Source: an uncultured Desulfobacter sp. (GTDB lineage: Bacteria > Desulfobacterota > Desulfobacteria > Desulfobacterales > Desulfobacteraceae). Taken from it: a stretch of 64,000 nucleotides of DNA. The translations under genes and the position numbers were made by a program. Positions within the stretch are counted from its first letter, which is position 1. Every line of letters begins with the position of its first letter. Below, piece by piece: positions 52,881 to 62,351 of the stretch. Under the pieces are notes generated by a model. It had not been told where the DNA came from. It did not search any database and saw nothing but the letters and a program-made list of their open reading frames with translations. The DNA lies in contig NZ_OY762929.1 in assembly GCF_963666675.1 (NCBI RefSeq), positions 4,493,501-4,557,500 of the forward strand. The letters are read 5' to 3'.

Positions 52881-53009
52881 TGACGCCTGCACACTTGCCG
52901 ATATTAAGATTCGCAACCATAACCGTTCTTAACTTCAGGTCAATTTAAGGCGGCAGACTTTTTGTGTTTCCCCCAAAAGCAGGGTAAACGCATTCATATT
53001 CAAGAGGTC

Positions 53010-53066
53010 ATCGTGATCGCTATCGACAATAATGAACATTTCGATTCCGATAGCGATAGCGAAATT
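53010..53066 (+). repeat. Family 3 repeat (GATAGCGA-rich)
   Basis: GATCGCTATCGACAATAATG then AACATTTCGATTCCGATAGCG and ATAGCGAAATTAAAATAA, shared with 58440-58514 and, in reverse, 63119-63180. The copy lies at the upstream edge of the CHAT/sigma operon. Confidence 0.75.
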
Positions 53067-53262
53067 AAAATAACCGGCAAAATTATAAATGCCCCAAAAG
53101 GGTAATCCCTGTCAAAATCTTTATAAGTAATATATGCTTAGCCGGGTCGGTTCTTACAGAAAAAAGCGGATGGAACTAAATCCGCAGGAAACCGACCTCT
53201 ACTGAACCCCGTATTTCCGGATTAACTTGACAAAGAACAAATGCCTATTTTATTCATGTAAA

Positions 53263-55191
53263 ATGAAGAACAAAAAAACATATTCCCTTATCATACGCAA
53301 TGTTACCGCCGTGGCGGTTCTTGTGCTTTTACTCTGGGGCTGCACAGGCCCCGCACCCTGCCCCACGCTCAAAAAGGGGGATACCGCCTATGGATGGCAG
53401 GGGGGCAACTTCATGGGAGATTGGGACGATTATTACAGCTGTGCCCTTTCCTATATTGACGGCAAGTTTTATTCACAGGCCCTGGACTGCCTCAATCAGG
53501 CAGTCAAACAAAGATCTGAGGATCAACGCATGGCCCGGACATACGGCATGCATTTCATCGACAATTATTTCCCAAACCGGGAAACCGGTGTCATCCATTT
53601 TTTCATGGGTCACCACAGGATTGCCGAAAAAAAACTGTTACTCTCCCTGGAACAGGAACCCTCGGCAAAGGCCTATTACTATCTGGATGAAGTCAGAAAG
53701 GCGCTGATGAAACAAAACCCTGCCGCCGGGTCCAGGCCCGACATATCAATCATCTCACCGTCAGAACTTCACCCAGGGGAAAATGTGAACAAAACCCGCG
53801 CATTCCCGGTCCTGGTGACAGGGTCCGTGAGTGACAACCGGTATGTCTCCTGGATCTCCGTTGATGATAAATCCGAGTTTATGGAAGGCGCCCGGAAAAC
53901 AATGCCGTTCAGGCAGGCCCTTTACCTTGCAGAAGGACGCCACACCATTAACATCACAGCAGGCAATCTCATGGGAGGCACATCCCGAAGAAAGATAGAA
54001 CTTCTGGTGGACAAATCCGGGCCTGTGATCAGCATATCCCGGATAACCCCGGGCAAAGAGATCGCAGGATACCTTCATGACCCATCCGGCATTGCAGACT
54101 TTACCCTGAACGCACGGCGCATCAGTGTTTCACACCGGGACGGCAGTTTTCACGCACCGCTTTACCCGGAAGATACGCGCATAATCCTTTTGGCAGAAGA
54201 CACCCTTGGCAACACAACCCACAAAGAGATGAACAGGCCCAACCGGAAAATCGAACTTGCGGCACTGAACCTGTCGGGCATAACAGAGAGCACGGCGATC
54301 CTTGCTTTAAAACACCAAGAGCAACCCGAAATCAAGCTGTCAAAACCCCTTTCCAATGAAATTTACGCAAAAGCCACGCCCCTGGAATTCACCATCTCCT
54401 CGGAAAGCACCATTAATTCCCTGGATATCAATGGAAAATCCGTGCTGAAAAAACCGGCATTGTGGATCACCTGCAACACCTTTATTCCCCTGGAACAAGG
54501 GGAAAACCGCTTTACCATCACAGCGGTTACCCAGGCGGGAAAAACCATTGAAAAAACCATTATATTAACCAGAAAAACACCTGAACATCTTAAGCTGGCC
54601 TACCGCTACGGCATCCACATGCATGCCTTTGATAACCATGAAACGGCGGATAACTGGAAAAATTTTATAGACAGTTTTGAAAACAATTTCACAGTCAACA
54701 GGCGTTTCCGGTTCATCTCCAGAAATTTAGAAGCGGCCATGGCCGGATCACCTGATGCATCATATGCTTCGGCACTGTTTGGAAGCGTATACAAAACCGG
54801 CAACGGCACTGAAGTTGTCGCCCGCCTGATTGATAAAAAAACATCCAAAATCATTACTGTCCAGGATGCGTTCAGTTGTGTGTCCGACATGACGTATATG
54901 GGCAAGAGGCTATCAAAAAAATTTCATCGCACATTCCCCCTGGCCACGGGAACCATTACCGCCACAGGGGGATTTTTCGGATCGGGCGCGTTCAAAACCG
55001 CCATGGATAAAAACGGTTCCCAAGACCGTCCGGAAACGAGAATACATTCGGACTGGCCCCTCCTTGTATATCGCGGAGAGCGGGGCGGTCCCACAAAAGT
55101 CATTGCCACCCACTGCATGGAAGGCAAGTGCAGCCGTACTTTAGTAAAAGGTGCGACACCCGGCATGGGAGACAGAGTCATCGCCCAATGA
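53263..55191 (+). CDS. Lipoprotein with TPR-like, Ig-like and CsgG-like regions, first gene of the CHAT/sigma operon
   Basis: 642 residues from ATG 53263 (MKNKKTYSLIIRN); the lipobox is LLLWGC with Cys27. Residues about 50-145 are helical and TPR-like (ALSYIDGKFYSQALDCLNQAVKQ). The middle has Ig/Big-like strands (VTGSVSDNRYVSWISVDDKSEF, EQGENRFTITAVTQAGKTIEKT). The last 200 residues resemble a CsgG/FlgO-type domain (AYRYGIHMHAFDN, NNFTVNRRFRFISRN, EVVARLIDKKTSKIITVQDAF). It should sit in the periplasm on a membrane. The stop overlaps the sigma factor start by 4 bp (ATGA), so the two are translated together. Confidence 0.78.
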   Translation: MKNKKTYSLIIRNVTAVAVLVLLLWGCTGPAPCPTLKKGDTAYGWQGGNFMGDWDDYYSCALSYIDGKFYSQALDCLNQAVKQRSEDQRMARTYGMHFIDNYFPNRETGVIHFFMGHHRIAEKKLLLSLEQEPSAKAYYYLDEVRKALMKQNPAAGSRPDISIISPSELHPGENVNKTRAFPVLVTGSVSDNRYVSWISVDDKSEFMEGARKTMPFRQALYLAEGRHTINITAGNLMGGTSRRKIELLVDKSGPVISISRITPGKEIAGYLHDPSGIADFTLNARRISVSHRDGSFHAPLYPEDTRIILLAEDTLGNTTHKEMNRPNRKIELAALNLSGITESTAILALKHQEQPEIKLSKPLSNEIYAKATPLEFTISSESTINSLDINGKSVLKKPALWITCNTFIPLEQGENRFTITAVTQAGKTIEKTIILTRKTPEHLKLAYRYGIHMHAFDNHETADNWKNFIDSFENNFTVNRRFRFISRNLEAAMAGSPDASYASALFGSVYKTGNGTEVVARLIDKKTSKIITVQDAFSCVSDMTYMGKRLSKKFHRTFPLATGTITATGGFFGSGAFKTAMDKNGSQDRPETRIHSDWPLLVYRGERGGPTKVIATHCMEGKCSRTLVKGATPGMGDRVIAQ

Positions 55192-55790
55192 AACGATTAA
55201 GCACCGAGGAAGAGCGTATCCTTTTGTATGACACTCTTTTCTGCTGTCAAAGGCAAGCGTTGATCCGGCATTACTGGCGGCTTGTGGAAAGCACCGTCAT
55301 CAAGGTATTCAACTTAAAGGCCGTGCCCTATACCCAGGAGAGCATCGAAGATATGCGCAGCGATATTTTTTTAAAGCTGCTGGAAAATAATTGTAAAAAA
55401 CTCTGGCAATACAAAGAGGGCGCAGGACGCAGTCTTGCCGGATGGATCATCATGATCGCCAACCAGACCGCGCTGGCGGAATTGAGAAACAAAGGCATCT
55501 TGAATACTGCCAATCAATCGAAACTGATCCCTTTAGATGACGCGTTCAATTTGCCGGCACCGGAAAACCACCCCTATGACCGCAAGGAGCAGGAACAGAT
55601 CCTGCGCTCGACCATGGACGAACTGCCGGTAAAAGGACGCCTTATTTTAAAAATGTACTACTTCCACGGTCTTGAATTTGAGACCATCGCAAAGTATCTA
55701 AAAATGAAAACAGGGGCTGTTTACACTGCAAAATCAAGGGCTTTGGAACAATTAAAAAACAATGTAAAAAAAAAGTGTGATATTTTTTAG
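55188..55790 (+). CDS. ECF-type sigma factor
   Basis: 200 residues from ATG 55188 (MKRLSTEEERILLYD). Region 2: IEDMRSDIFLKLLENNCKKLW and GRSLAGWIIMIANQTALAELRNKG. Region 4: LPVKGRLILKMYYFHGLEFETIAKYLKMKTGAVYTAKSRAL. There is no region 3. The start overlaps the lipoprotein stop (ATGA). A zinc anti-sigma-like protein is encoded 72 bp downstream and a CHAT protease after that. It probably controls its own operon and envelope genes. Confidence 0.88.
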   Translation: MKRLSTEEERILLYDTLFCCQRQALIRHYWRLVESTVIKVFNLKAVPYTQESIEDMRSDIFLKLLENNCKKLWQYKEGAGRSLAGWIIMIANQTALAELRNKGILNTANQSKLIPLDDAFNLPAPENHPYDRKEQEQILRSTMDELPVKGRLILKMYYFHGLEFETIAKYLKMKTGAVYTAKSRALEQLKNNVKKKCDIF

Positions 55791-55862
55791 TACGCTGTAA
55801 GATATGCTTTTTTCTTTCATATATTATATTATAGATAAAAGTTTTTATCAGGAAAATAGTCT

Positions 55863-56501
55863 ATGAAACCAGGATGTATCGAAACCGTAAAACTGTATGA
55901 CTATATAACCGGCCGACTTTCCAAACGGGACGCCCTCAGTGTGGAAGCGCACCTGGCAGACTGTGACCTGTGCCTTGAGCAGTTTGTCACGGTCCAAGCC
56001 CTGATGGAAGACAAAGACCTGGTGGAAGACAGCGTTCAAAACAAGGAGGTGGGGGCACCGATCATCAACGCATTGCTTGCCGGGGCAAAACGGTTTCTGG
56101 AATGGGCCGCCGAACCGCCGCTGGAACCGGCCCTTGCCCTGAGAGACGGTGCCGTTAAAAGCACTTTCGGAGGCGATCTTCCGTCAAATTACTTAAAGGT
56201 TGCTAAAAATTTCGACAATTTGTCCGCAGAAATGATCTTTAAAAAGACAGAACAAAACGCCTTTGATCTGCAATTTAAACTCGCCGGCGCGTGGGAAGAC
56301 GATGCTCAGTTCTGCCTGATCCTTGAAAGAAAAAAAGACCAGTTTGATGCACGTATTCTGGAAAACACACGGGCCGAATTCACCAATCTTTCCTTTGACC
56401 GCTATCATCTTGTTCTGGAACTCAATGAGAAATCCTGCGGCCAATTTTCCTTTGAAATAACCCAGGATGGCATTTATGAACAGCCGGGCGCTTCATCTTG
56501 A
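55863..56501 (+). CDS. Zinc-binding anti-sigma-like protein (H-x3-C-x2-C)
   Basis: 212 residues. The first 45 hold the zinc anti-sigma signature: LYDYITGRLSKRDALSVEAHLADCDLC, with H30, C34 and C37 in H-x3-C-x2-C. No membrane helix is evident, unlike most such factors with periplasmic sensors. The C-terminal 150 residues (DAQFCLILERKKDQFDARI, FDRYHLVLELNEKSCGQFSF) look beta-rich and fit no family I know. Its last 26 bp overlap the CHAT protease gene. It probably holds the sigma factor inactive; the C-terminal part could be the protease target. Confidence 0.8.
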   Translation: MKPGCIETVKLYDYITGRLSKRDALSVEAHLADCDLCLEQFVTVQALMEDKDLVEDSVQNKEVGAPIINALLAGAKRFLEWAAEPPLEPALALRDGAVKSTFGGDLPSNYLKVAKNFDNLSAEMIFKKTEQNAFDLQFKLAGAWEDDAQFCLILERKKDQFDARILENTRAEFTNLSFDRYHLVLELNEKSCGQFSFEITQDGIYEQPGASS

Positions 56502-58428
56502 AATAACAAAAAGCCGCGAACCCTCGACAGGCAATCTCATAACCCTGCAGATCAGCCTGCGCGAACCCCCGGTCTGGAAATCCGTACACCAGGAGGTCAC
56601 CGTATCCCTGGACAGCATTGACCGCTTTTGCGCAAAAGCGTCAGATACCATCAACCAGGCGCTGCCCACAGGCCGGTTCAACGGGACAGAAGACGGCATG
56701 TTAAAAGACCTGGGCGTCCTCATGTGCAACGAGCTGCTTCCCGCCGCCATCAAAAAACGGCTGCGGGAAACCGATAAAAAGACGCTGATCCTCACCCTGG
56801 ATGAAAACCTGGTCCACATTCCCTGGGAGCTGATCTGTCTGGACAGCCAGTTCCTGTGCCTGAAATTCAGCATGGGCCGCTGGGTGAAAACCCAGTGGGA
56901 TCTGAACCGGGTGGCAAGGCAACTGCCGACAGATGATTGCTGTAAACTGTGGATCATCGCCAATCCCGGCGGCGATCTGCCCAGTGCCGGAAAAGAGGGG
57001 TTAACCATCTTTCGAAAATTTTCCGGTCTGAAAAACTGCCTTAAAACGGCACCCCTCTCCTCTGAAATCTGCCGGGACGACTTTTTTTTAAGGCTGGCGG
57101 ATTTTGACATCATCCATTTTGCAGGCCATGTGGAGTATGACCATGATCATCCCTCCCAAAGCGCCATCAAGCTCAAAGACAGTGTATTTAAGGCCGAAGA
57201 GTTTTCAAAATTAGAGGGCGGCGCCCCCATGCCCTCTCTGGTGTTTCTCAACGCATGCCAGTCGGCGTACAACGAAAATACGCCCCCCGGGAACAAGGAT
57301 GCATCATTCGGCCTGACCGATGCCCTGATACGCTCCGGGGTCCAGCACTACATCGGCACCCTGTGGAAGGTGTCCGATATCCACAGCAGCACTTTCGCCT
57401 TGAATTTCTACGACTATTTTTTCAACGGCTGCAGCGTGGGAGAGGCCGTCAATCTTGCCCGGAAAAAATCGGCTGAAACCCAAAACGACTTTTCCTGGGC
57501 AAGCTATGTCCTCTACGGCGATCCCCAGGAGACCTATTTTCCCCACATTGCTATGTCGCCCAGGCCGGCCATTGAAAAAAGCCGCCCCGCACCCGAAGAA
57601 GAAACAAGCCCCGCACCCAGGCAAACGGAAAAAGTGCGCAACCACTCCCCTGAACCGCCGCCTTCGCCGCCTGCCGACGGCACACCTGCAACAAACGGCA
57701 AAAAACGCATCATGGCGATGATTGCCCTGGTATGCATCATCACAGCAGGCATTGTAACCGCAGGACTGGGGTATCTTCAAAAAGCGCCCCTGGATGACTG
57801 GAGCACCCCCGTGACCCTGTCCGTATCCGTCATGGAGCCCGCCGATGAAACGGCAAAATTTGCAGCCCATCTCCTGGAAAGCCAGTTGCATGAGAAGTGC
57901 CCCCATATCCAGCTGTTGGAGCGGACCGACTGGCAGCTGCTCAAACAGGAATATGAGATCAGCAGTTCACAACTGGTTCCCCGGCAAAATAAACTCACAC
58001 CCGAACTTTTGACTGCCGGGCTTTTTCTCATCATTGATGTCAACACGGCCTCAGCGCCGCCCACACTGCTCATGCGCCTGGCAGAGACCGGCACCGGATA
58101 TATCAAACACAATTTCAATGCGCCCCTGAACGACGCCCTTCTCACGGAGCAAAAAGAGCGGCTCTGTGAAACCGTGGTCAAGACCCTTGAAACAGACTAT
58201 CCCCTGAAGGGCCGGATCATAAAATACGACGGCAAAGAGATACTGTTAAACATCGGTTATGATCAGGGGGTCCGGCCCGGCCAGCGCTTTGAAGTGGTCG
58301 AGAACGCAAGCATTCTGACCATAGAGACAGACGATGATATCAAAGCCCGGACAAGCTTTGCCCGGCAGGCCCAGGCCGACAAAGCAGAATTGACGGACAA
58401 CTGGCGGGTGCGCAGGATATATCCCTGA
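56476..58428 (+). CDS. CHAT-domain protease with a membrane helix and periplasmic C-terminal domain
   Basis: 650 residues from ATG 56476 (MNSRALHLEI). The CHAT peptidase domain spans about 60-355: LVHIPWELICLD, the catalytic His in DIIHFAGHVEYD (H218), the catalytic Cys in PSLVFLNACQSAYN (C261), then GTLWKVSD and WASYVLYGDPQ. After a Pro-rich linker comes one membrane helix (about 411-433) and a C-terminal domain of CsgG/FlgT type (HLLESQLHEKCPHIQLLERTDW, DQGVRPGQRFEVV). The charge pattern suggests protease inside and sensor outside. It is encoded with a sigma factor and an anti-sigma-like protein, which suggests regulated cleavage in signalling. Confidence 0.87.
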   Translation: MNSRALHLEITKSREPSTGNLITLQISLREPPVWKSVHQEVTVSLDSIDRFCAKASDTINQALPTGRFNGTEDGMLKDLGVLMCNELLPAAIKKRLRETDKKTLILTLDENLVHIPWELICLDSQFLCLKFSMGRWVKTQWDLNRVARQLPTDDCCKLWIIANPGGDLPSAGKEGLTIFRKFSGLKNCLKTAPLSSEICRDDFFLRLADFDIIHFAGHVEYDHDHPSQSAIKLKDSVFKAEEFSKLEGGAPMPSLVFLNACQSAYNENTPPGNKDASFGLTDALIRSGVQHYIGTLWKVSDIHSSTFALNFYDYFFNGCSVGEAVNLARKKSAETQNDFSWASYVLYGDPQETYFPHIAMSPRPAIEKSRPAPEEETSPAPRQTEKVRNHSPEPPPSPPADGTPATNGKKRIMAMIALVCIITAGIVTAGLGYLQKAPLDDWSTPVTLSVSVMEPADETAKFAAHLLESQLHEKCPHIQLLERTDWQLLKQEYEISSSQLVPRQNKLTPELLTAGLFLIIDVNTASAPPTLLMRLAETGTGYIKHNFNAPLNDALLTEQKERLCETVVKTLETDYPLKGRIIKYDGKEILLNIGYDQGVRPGQRFEVVENASILTIETDDDIKARTSFARQAQADKAELTDNWRVRRIYP

Positions 58429-58439
58429 TCCTGTTGGAA

Positions 58440-58514
58440 AAACCATCGGTTTCGCTATCGCTATCGGGATCGCTATCGAAAATAACGGACATTTCGATAG
58501 CGAAGTTAAAATAA
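58440..58514 (-). repeat. Family 3 repeat (GATAGCGA-rich)
   Basis: GGAAAAACCATCGG then TCGCTATCGCTATCGGGATC and GAAAATAACGGACATTTCGAT. The copy at 63119-63180, read in reverse, has the same order (GAAAAACCGTCGGGATCGC, GAAAATAATGGACATTTCGAT). It closes the CHAT operon. The remaining spacer to 58786 is AT-rich, without a gene. Confidence 0.78.
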
Positions 58515-58786
58515 ATGTGAGCGCCCTGCCGAGACAACCCCAAATCCTTGTATGGGTGACGGCGTTTATGCAAAAACAGAGATTCTATTTTATAGTCATT
58601 CCACCCGCCAATTCTTTATGTTTGATTTCATATAAAAATCTCTTGAAATATTATTTCCGTCATTTTATAGTCCCGAAGTAATAGGTCATTTACACAAACA
58701 GTTAAGTACTTGATTTTATAGCGCTTTTTTTGTCGCCAAGTTTATATTTGGCTGCGAATTGCAGATATAAAGATGAGAGTATACCC

Positions 58787-60163
58787 ATGCGCCGGATGAT
58801 TTATAAAGCTGAAGTTGTTCTCTTGCTCTCCCTGGTTTGGGGATTGACGATTTTTACACCGATTTTTGCCGATGCTGATACTATAATATCGTCCGGAAGC
58901 AATATCAATTTTGCATTTTCACCCAATCCTGTGGGGTCGGGAGCCAGGGCGTTGGGGTTTGGGGCGTTTATAGCAGTGGCGGACGATGCCACGGCCGCGT
59001 CATGGAATCCCGGTGGGCTTGTCCAGTTGAAAACCCCGGAGATATCCATTGTGGGAAACTATAGCAGCCAAAACACAGACTACACTTTTTCTGAAGCAAA
59101 CGGTTCACAGTCAACCTCTTTAACAGACCTCAATTATCTGAGCTTTGCCTGTCCTTTCAGGCTCTGGGATCGCCACATGGTAGTATCAATTAATTACCAG
59201 CGGCTTTATGATTTTACGCGAGAGGTAAGTTATCGATATCAATTTCAATCCCCTATCATTGATTCGGTAACTTTGACAACCCTTGGTAGTATGGATTATG
59301 ATATTGAAGGTAGTTATAATCAATCAGGCAGTCTCTCAGCAGTAGGCATTGCCTACGGATTTGAAATCATTCCCCGGTATCTTTCGATAGGCATTACGGT
59401 CAATATATGGAATGACGATCTCTGTGACAATAACTGGGAACAATCCTATGCAGGTTCATCTGTTGGGTCCTATTCCGTGGGGCCCTATTCTGGTCGAGAA
59501 GAATTTCACTATTCGACGCGCCATAATTTTATTTTTAAAGGATTAAACTACAATTTAGGGATATTGTGGCACAGCAGCAATAAAAAATTCTCCTTGGGAG
59601 CCGTATATAAATCTTCGTTTACTGCCGACCTGAAACATGAATTCAACGGTCAGACCACAGGCGATGAGGCTACGCATCTGACGATGGATGAAAAGCTGGA
59701 AATGCCCATGTCCTATGGCATAGGCACTGCCTATCGGTTTTCCGACAGGTTCACGATCTCAGCAGACATTTACAGAACCCATTGGGAACAATTTATTTTA
59801 AAACAGGAAGACGGCACAAAAATTTCAGCGGTAACTGCTAAATCGGAAGCCGAATCTGACGTTGATCCCACCTACCAGGTCAGACTGGGTGCTGAATATC
59901 TTTTGATCAACAAAAATAAACATTATGTAATCCCCTTAAGAATGGGGCTTTTTTATGATCCCGCTCCTGCAGATAAAAACCCGGATGATTATTACGGATT
60001 CAGTTTAGGGACAGGATTCGCCAAAGGAAAATTTATTTTTGACATTGCAGCCCAATATCGCTTTGGCAGGGGTGTGGGCGACTCAATTTTTCCAGATCAT
60101 AGCTTTTCCCAGGATGTGGATGAATTTAAGGTCTATTCATCCATTATCATCCATTGGGATTAA
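58787..60163 (+). CDS. Outer-membrane beta-barrel protein, OmpP1/FadL-like
   Basis: 458 residues from ATG 58787 (MRRMIYKAEVVLLLSLVW) with a signal peptide cut near IFA-DA. The mature start NINFAFSPNPVGSGARALGFGAFIAVADDATAASWNPGGL is the FadL/OmpP1 hatch and N-terminal motif (NPAGL-like). It continues as alternating amphipathic strands to a terminal strand IIIHWD. Such barrels move hydrophobic compounds, or are PorV-like (the GARALGFGAFIAVADDATAASWNP pattern also occurs there). No partner gene is obvious. Confidence 0.82.
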   Translation: MRRMIYKAEVVLLLSLVWGLTIFTPIFADADTIISSGSNINFAFSPNPVGSGARALGFGAFIAVADDATAASWNPGGLVQLKTPEISIVGNYSSQNTDYTFSEANGSQSTSLTDLNYLSFACPFRLWDRHMVVSINYQRLYDFTREVSYRYQFQSPIIDSVTLTTLGSMDYDIEGSYNQSGSLSAVGIAYGFEIIPRYLSIGITVNIWNDDLCDNNWEQSYAGSSVGSYSVGPYSGREEFHYSTRHNFIFKGLNYNLGILWHSSNKKFSLGAVYKSSFTADLKHEFNGQTTGDEATHLTMDEKLEMPMSYGIGTAYRFSDRFTISADIYRTHWEQFILKQEDGTKISAVTAKSEAESDVDPTYQVRLGAEYLLINKNKHYVIPLRMGLFYDPAPADKNPDDYYGFSLGTGFAKGKFIFDIAAQYRFGRGVGDSIFPDHSFSQDVDEFKVYSSIIIHWD

Positions 60164-60247
60164 CGAAATATATGGTAAGCAGCACCGGGACCAAGCATAT
60201 ATTATCGCACCATGACAATTTAACAGCACAAAGGAGGATGAAACAAA

Positions 60248-60742
60248 TTGGAAATAAATGATTCTGTTAAAGAGATGGCTTCTGCCATTTACAAAAAAAC
60301 CAAGACAGATTTGATAAAGGTAGCAAAAAAAAAGGGCCATTCCATTGAAAAAAGAATTAACAAAATCCAAATCGGAGTAGACGAAAATACCTTTGTCAGT
60401 TTTGTGCTCTCCGACACCTTCCCGGATGAATTCACGGATGGAGAAATCGTCGGTTTCGTCGATGTGTCTGGATTTGACAAATTGCCCGACGGGCAGTACG
60501 AGGTCAAAATATATTTTGATGAAGAAAATCTCGATAAGCAAAGTGAATTCATCAACGTAACAACAGGAAAACAATACTTTTTTGATACGGATACAAAAAA
60601 AATAAAAAACCCTACTTGTATAAATACCAGTGAATTCGGTATTAAAAAAGGCTGCACCTGGGTTTATACTTACATAGAGCTCCCTGATGGCACCATTATT
60701 ATTCACGAGATCTGTTTAGATTGTCCAGAGTGCTATAATTAA
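60248..60742 (+). CDS. Unknown AT-rich protein with a C-terminal CxxCxxC motif
   Basis: 164 residues with a TTG start at 60248; AAAGGAGG lies 10 bp upstream (an ATG directly after it opens only a 7-codon frame). It has an N-terminal helix (SVKEMASAIYKKTKTDLIKVAKKKG), a beta-rich middle (FVSFVLSDTFPDEFTDGEIVGF, YEVKIYFDEENLD) and the end IHEICLDCPEC. There is no signal peptide. Base use is AT-richer than in the genes before it. I do not recognise a family. Confidence 0.6.
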   Translation: MEINDSVKEMASAIYKKTKTDLIKVAKKKGHSIEKRINKIQIGVDENTFVSFVLSDTFPDEFTDGEIVGFVDVSGFDKLPDGQYEVKIYFDEENLDKQSEFINVTTGKQYFFDTDTKKIKNPTCINTSEFGIKKGCTWVYTYIELPDGTIIIHEICLDCPECYN

Positions 60743-60870
60743 TAATTGTAGTTATCAACCCGATACCAATGCTGGGAGAACATTATTCTATCCCCGGCGG
60801 TGGATTCCTTGAATGCAGTCTGTGTGCCGGAGAAATTTACCACCTTTGATGCTTCACGGATTGGGAACAG
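60739..60870 (-). pseudogene. Possible C-terminal fragment of a protein
   Basis: On the minus strand a frame reads ILFPIREASKVVNFSGTQTA, then TAGDRIMFSQHWYRVDNYNY and stops. It has protein-like composition but no start or ribosome site, so it may be the end of a lost gene. Low certainty. Confidence 0.3.
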
Positions 60871-60907
60871 AATCGCAGTCCACTGCCGCAGAAATTGTCG
60901 CGGATGA

Positions 60908-60939
60908 GATGGAGGCCTGTAGGAATGCAGGCCTCCATC
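60908..60939. terminator. 12-bp hairpin, probable terminator
   Basis: GATGGAGGCCTG - TAGGAATG - CAGGCCTCCATC, followed by a pyrimidine-rich stretch (TTCCTTCCCTT). Confidence 0.55.
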
Positions 60940-61069
60940 TTCCTTCCCTTGGACAGGCGGCCCCTGGGAGATCTTATCCGGGGAGATGTAACAAGAAAAA
61001 TAAGCGTTCAAAGCGTAATCGGCCAAATGTTGTTATCTTAAAAACGTATCTTTAAGGAGCAAAATCAAA

Positions 61070-61138
61070 ATGATGAAAAAAATTTTAAGTTTTATCGCGG
61101 GACTTTTTCTAATCGCTGGATTAACCCAATCTTCGTGA
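61070..61138 (+). pseudogene. Orphan signal peptide, gene cut short
   Basis: AAGGAGC followed by an ATG gives MMKKILSFIAGLFLIAGLTQ then SS and a stop (TGA). This is a textbook Sec signal peptide with its own ribosome site but no mature protein. The downstream DNA to 61300 is AT-rich and shows no continuing frame, so an exported protein gene has been truncated here. Confidence 0.5.
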
Positions 61139-61360
61139 ACTTCATGCGCTTCATAGTTTTTATGACTGCCCCCCCACCCTTTCAAACAACCAATTTTCAA
61201 TTCTTTTTCGACTTTCCAAAATTTCAGCCCATATATTTTTTATGTAAGATCTTCCTAACCCAAAACATATATTTATTTTATATGGAAAAAATCACATATC
61301 TTTGTGAGCTTTACAACGGAAACAGAGCTTAAAAAGCCACCCGAAAAAGGGAAGGGGAAA

Positions 61361-62131
61361 ATGGAACTATTAAAAAAAATGGGTGACAAATTTGCAAAAA
61401 AAAACCTGTCCGATGAATTAATCAAAGGATTACAGAAAACCAGCACATTGGAGAATCCCGAAAGCAAACAATATCTTAATTATAACCATTCGCATAATGT
61501 TGAAAACATCCCCTTAACCCTACTCAGACAGGTTATGGAAAAACCCCTGTTTATCTACGCATATGAAAAACTTGGCGGATCAGACCCCATAACAAAAGAT
61601 CCTTTCTCCGATGAAATACTGGATACGGATCAATGCATCATAAGAATGCTGGTCTATTGTTTATCCGCAACCCGCAACGGCGACCATTTTTTTGAGATTG
61701 CAAAATTTTGTGCGGAAAATAAAATTATCAACACCGCGTTCCGGGGCCTGTGCACAAAATATCCCAATCATCCTGACAACTACCCGGATATCTTAAGGCG
61801 CATGGTCTGGACGGCCTTAGATAAAGCATATGATCAAATGCCCCAAATAAAGCCAATAGATAAAGCATTTGTTTTAGCCCGGACCTTGAATAAAAATGAT
61901 TTCGCAAGTTTCATCATAGGCAAATCAGACACGGAATTTGTCTATGATTTCACAACAAAACTGTTCAAGGACATCCAGGGCCCCAACGAGATTTTTACAA
62001 TACTCAGCATGTCCCGGCTGCTAAGTGATGTCGAATATTCCCAGGAAATGGAAGATATTTTTGGTTCAGAAACAGCCGAACTTAAAATGGTCTTACGTCA
62101 ATGCTGCAAGCCAACTAAACGATCAAATTAA
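61361..62131 (+). CDS. Unknown helical protein
   Basis: 256 residues from ATG 61361 (MELLKKMGDKFAKKNLSDEL), with AAGGGAAGGGGA just upstream; the longer GTG-started frame from 61304 is less likely. The sequence looks all-helical (RMLVYCLSATRNGDHFFEIAKFCAE, FTILSMSRLLSDVEYSQEMEDIF) with no signal peptide or known motif. It lies in the AT-rich end region and closes with a terminator. I do not recognise it. Confidence 0.62.
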   Translation: MELLKKMGDKFAKKNLSDELIKGLQKTSTLENPESKQYLNYNHSHNVENIPLTLLRQVMEKPLFIYAYEKLGGSDPITKDPFSDEILDTDQCIIRMLVYCLSATRNGDHFFEIAKFCAENKIINTAFRGLCTKYPNHPDNYPDILRRMVWTALDKAYDQMPQIKPIDKAFVLARTLNKNDFASFIIGKSDTEFVYDFTTKLFKDIQGPNEIFTILSMSRLLSDVEYSQEMEDIFGSETAELKMVLRQCCKPTKRSN

Positions 62132-62154
62132 ACATAAAGCATAAATAACAAAAA

Positions 62155-62196
62155 AAGCCCGGATCATTTGCAAGAATGACCCGGGCTTTTTTAAAA
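62155..62196. terminator. Terminator after the helical protein gene
   Basis: AAAAAAGCCCGGATCATT ... AATGACCCGGGCTTTTTT, usable in both directions. The bases just after it (AAAAAGAATCCGGCGGCGTT) copy the junction between the rRNA terminator and the 5S 3' end seen at 63273-63292. Confidence 0.88.
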
Positions 62197-62351
62197 AGAA
62201 TCCGGCGGCGTTCTGCGCTTCCGAACGAGGAGCTCAGCCGCCCGGAGCGAGAACCGAGAACTTCCCTAAAATTAAATCCTTTCAAAAAACAAGGTCTTTC
62301 AAAAAGCCGTTAGCTCTCCGGGGCGGCACGAGCAGCGTTTTGTTGTGCGAG

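Noticed and set aside
53263..58428. Type III-E CRISPR (Craspase) locus
   Set aside because: The CHAT protein has no TPR-Csx29 layout and there is no gRAMP effector or CRISPR array; only the protease/sigma logic is similar.
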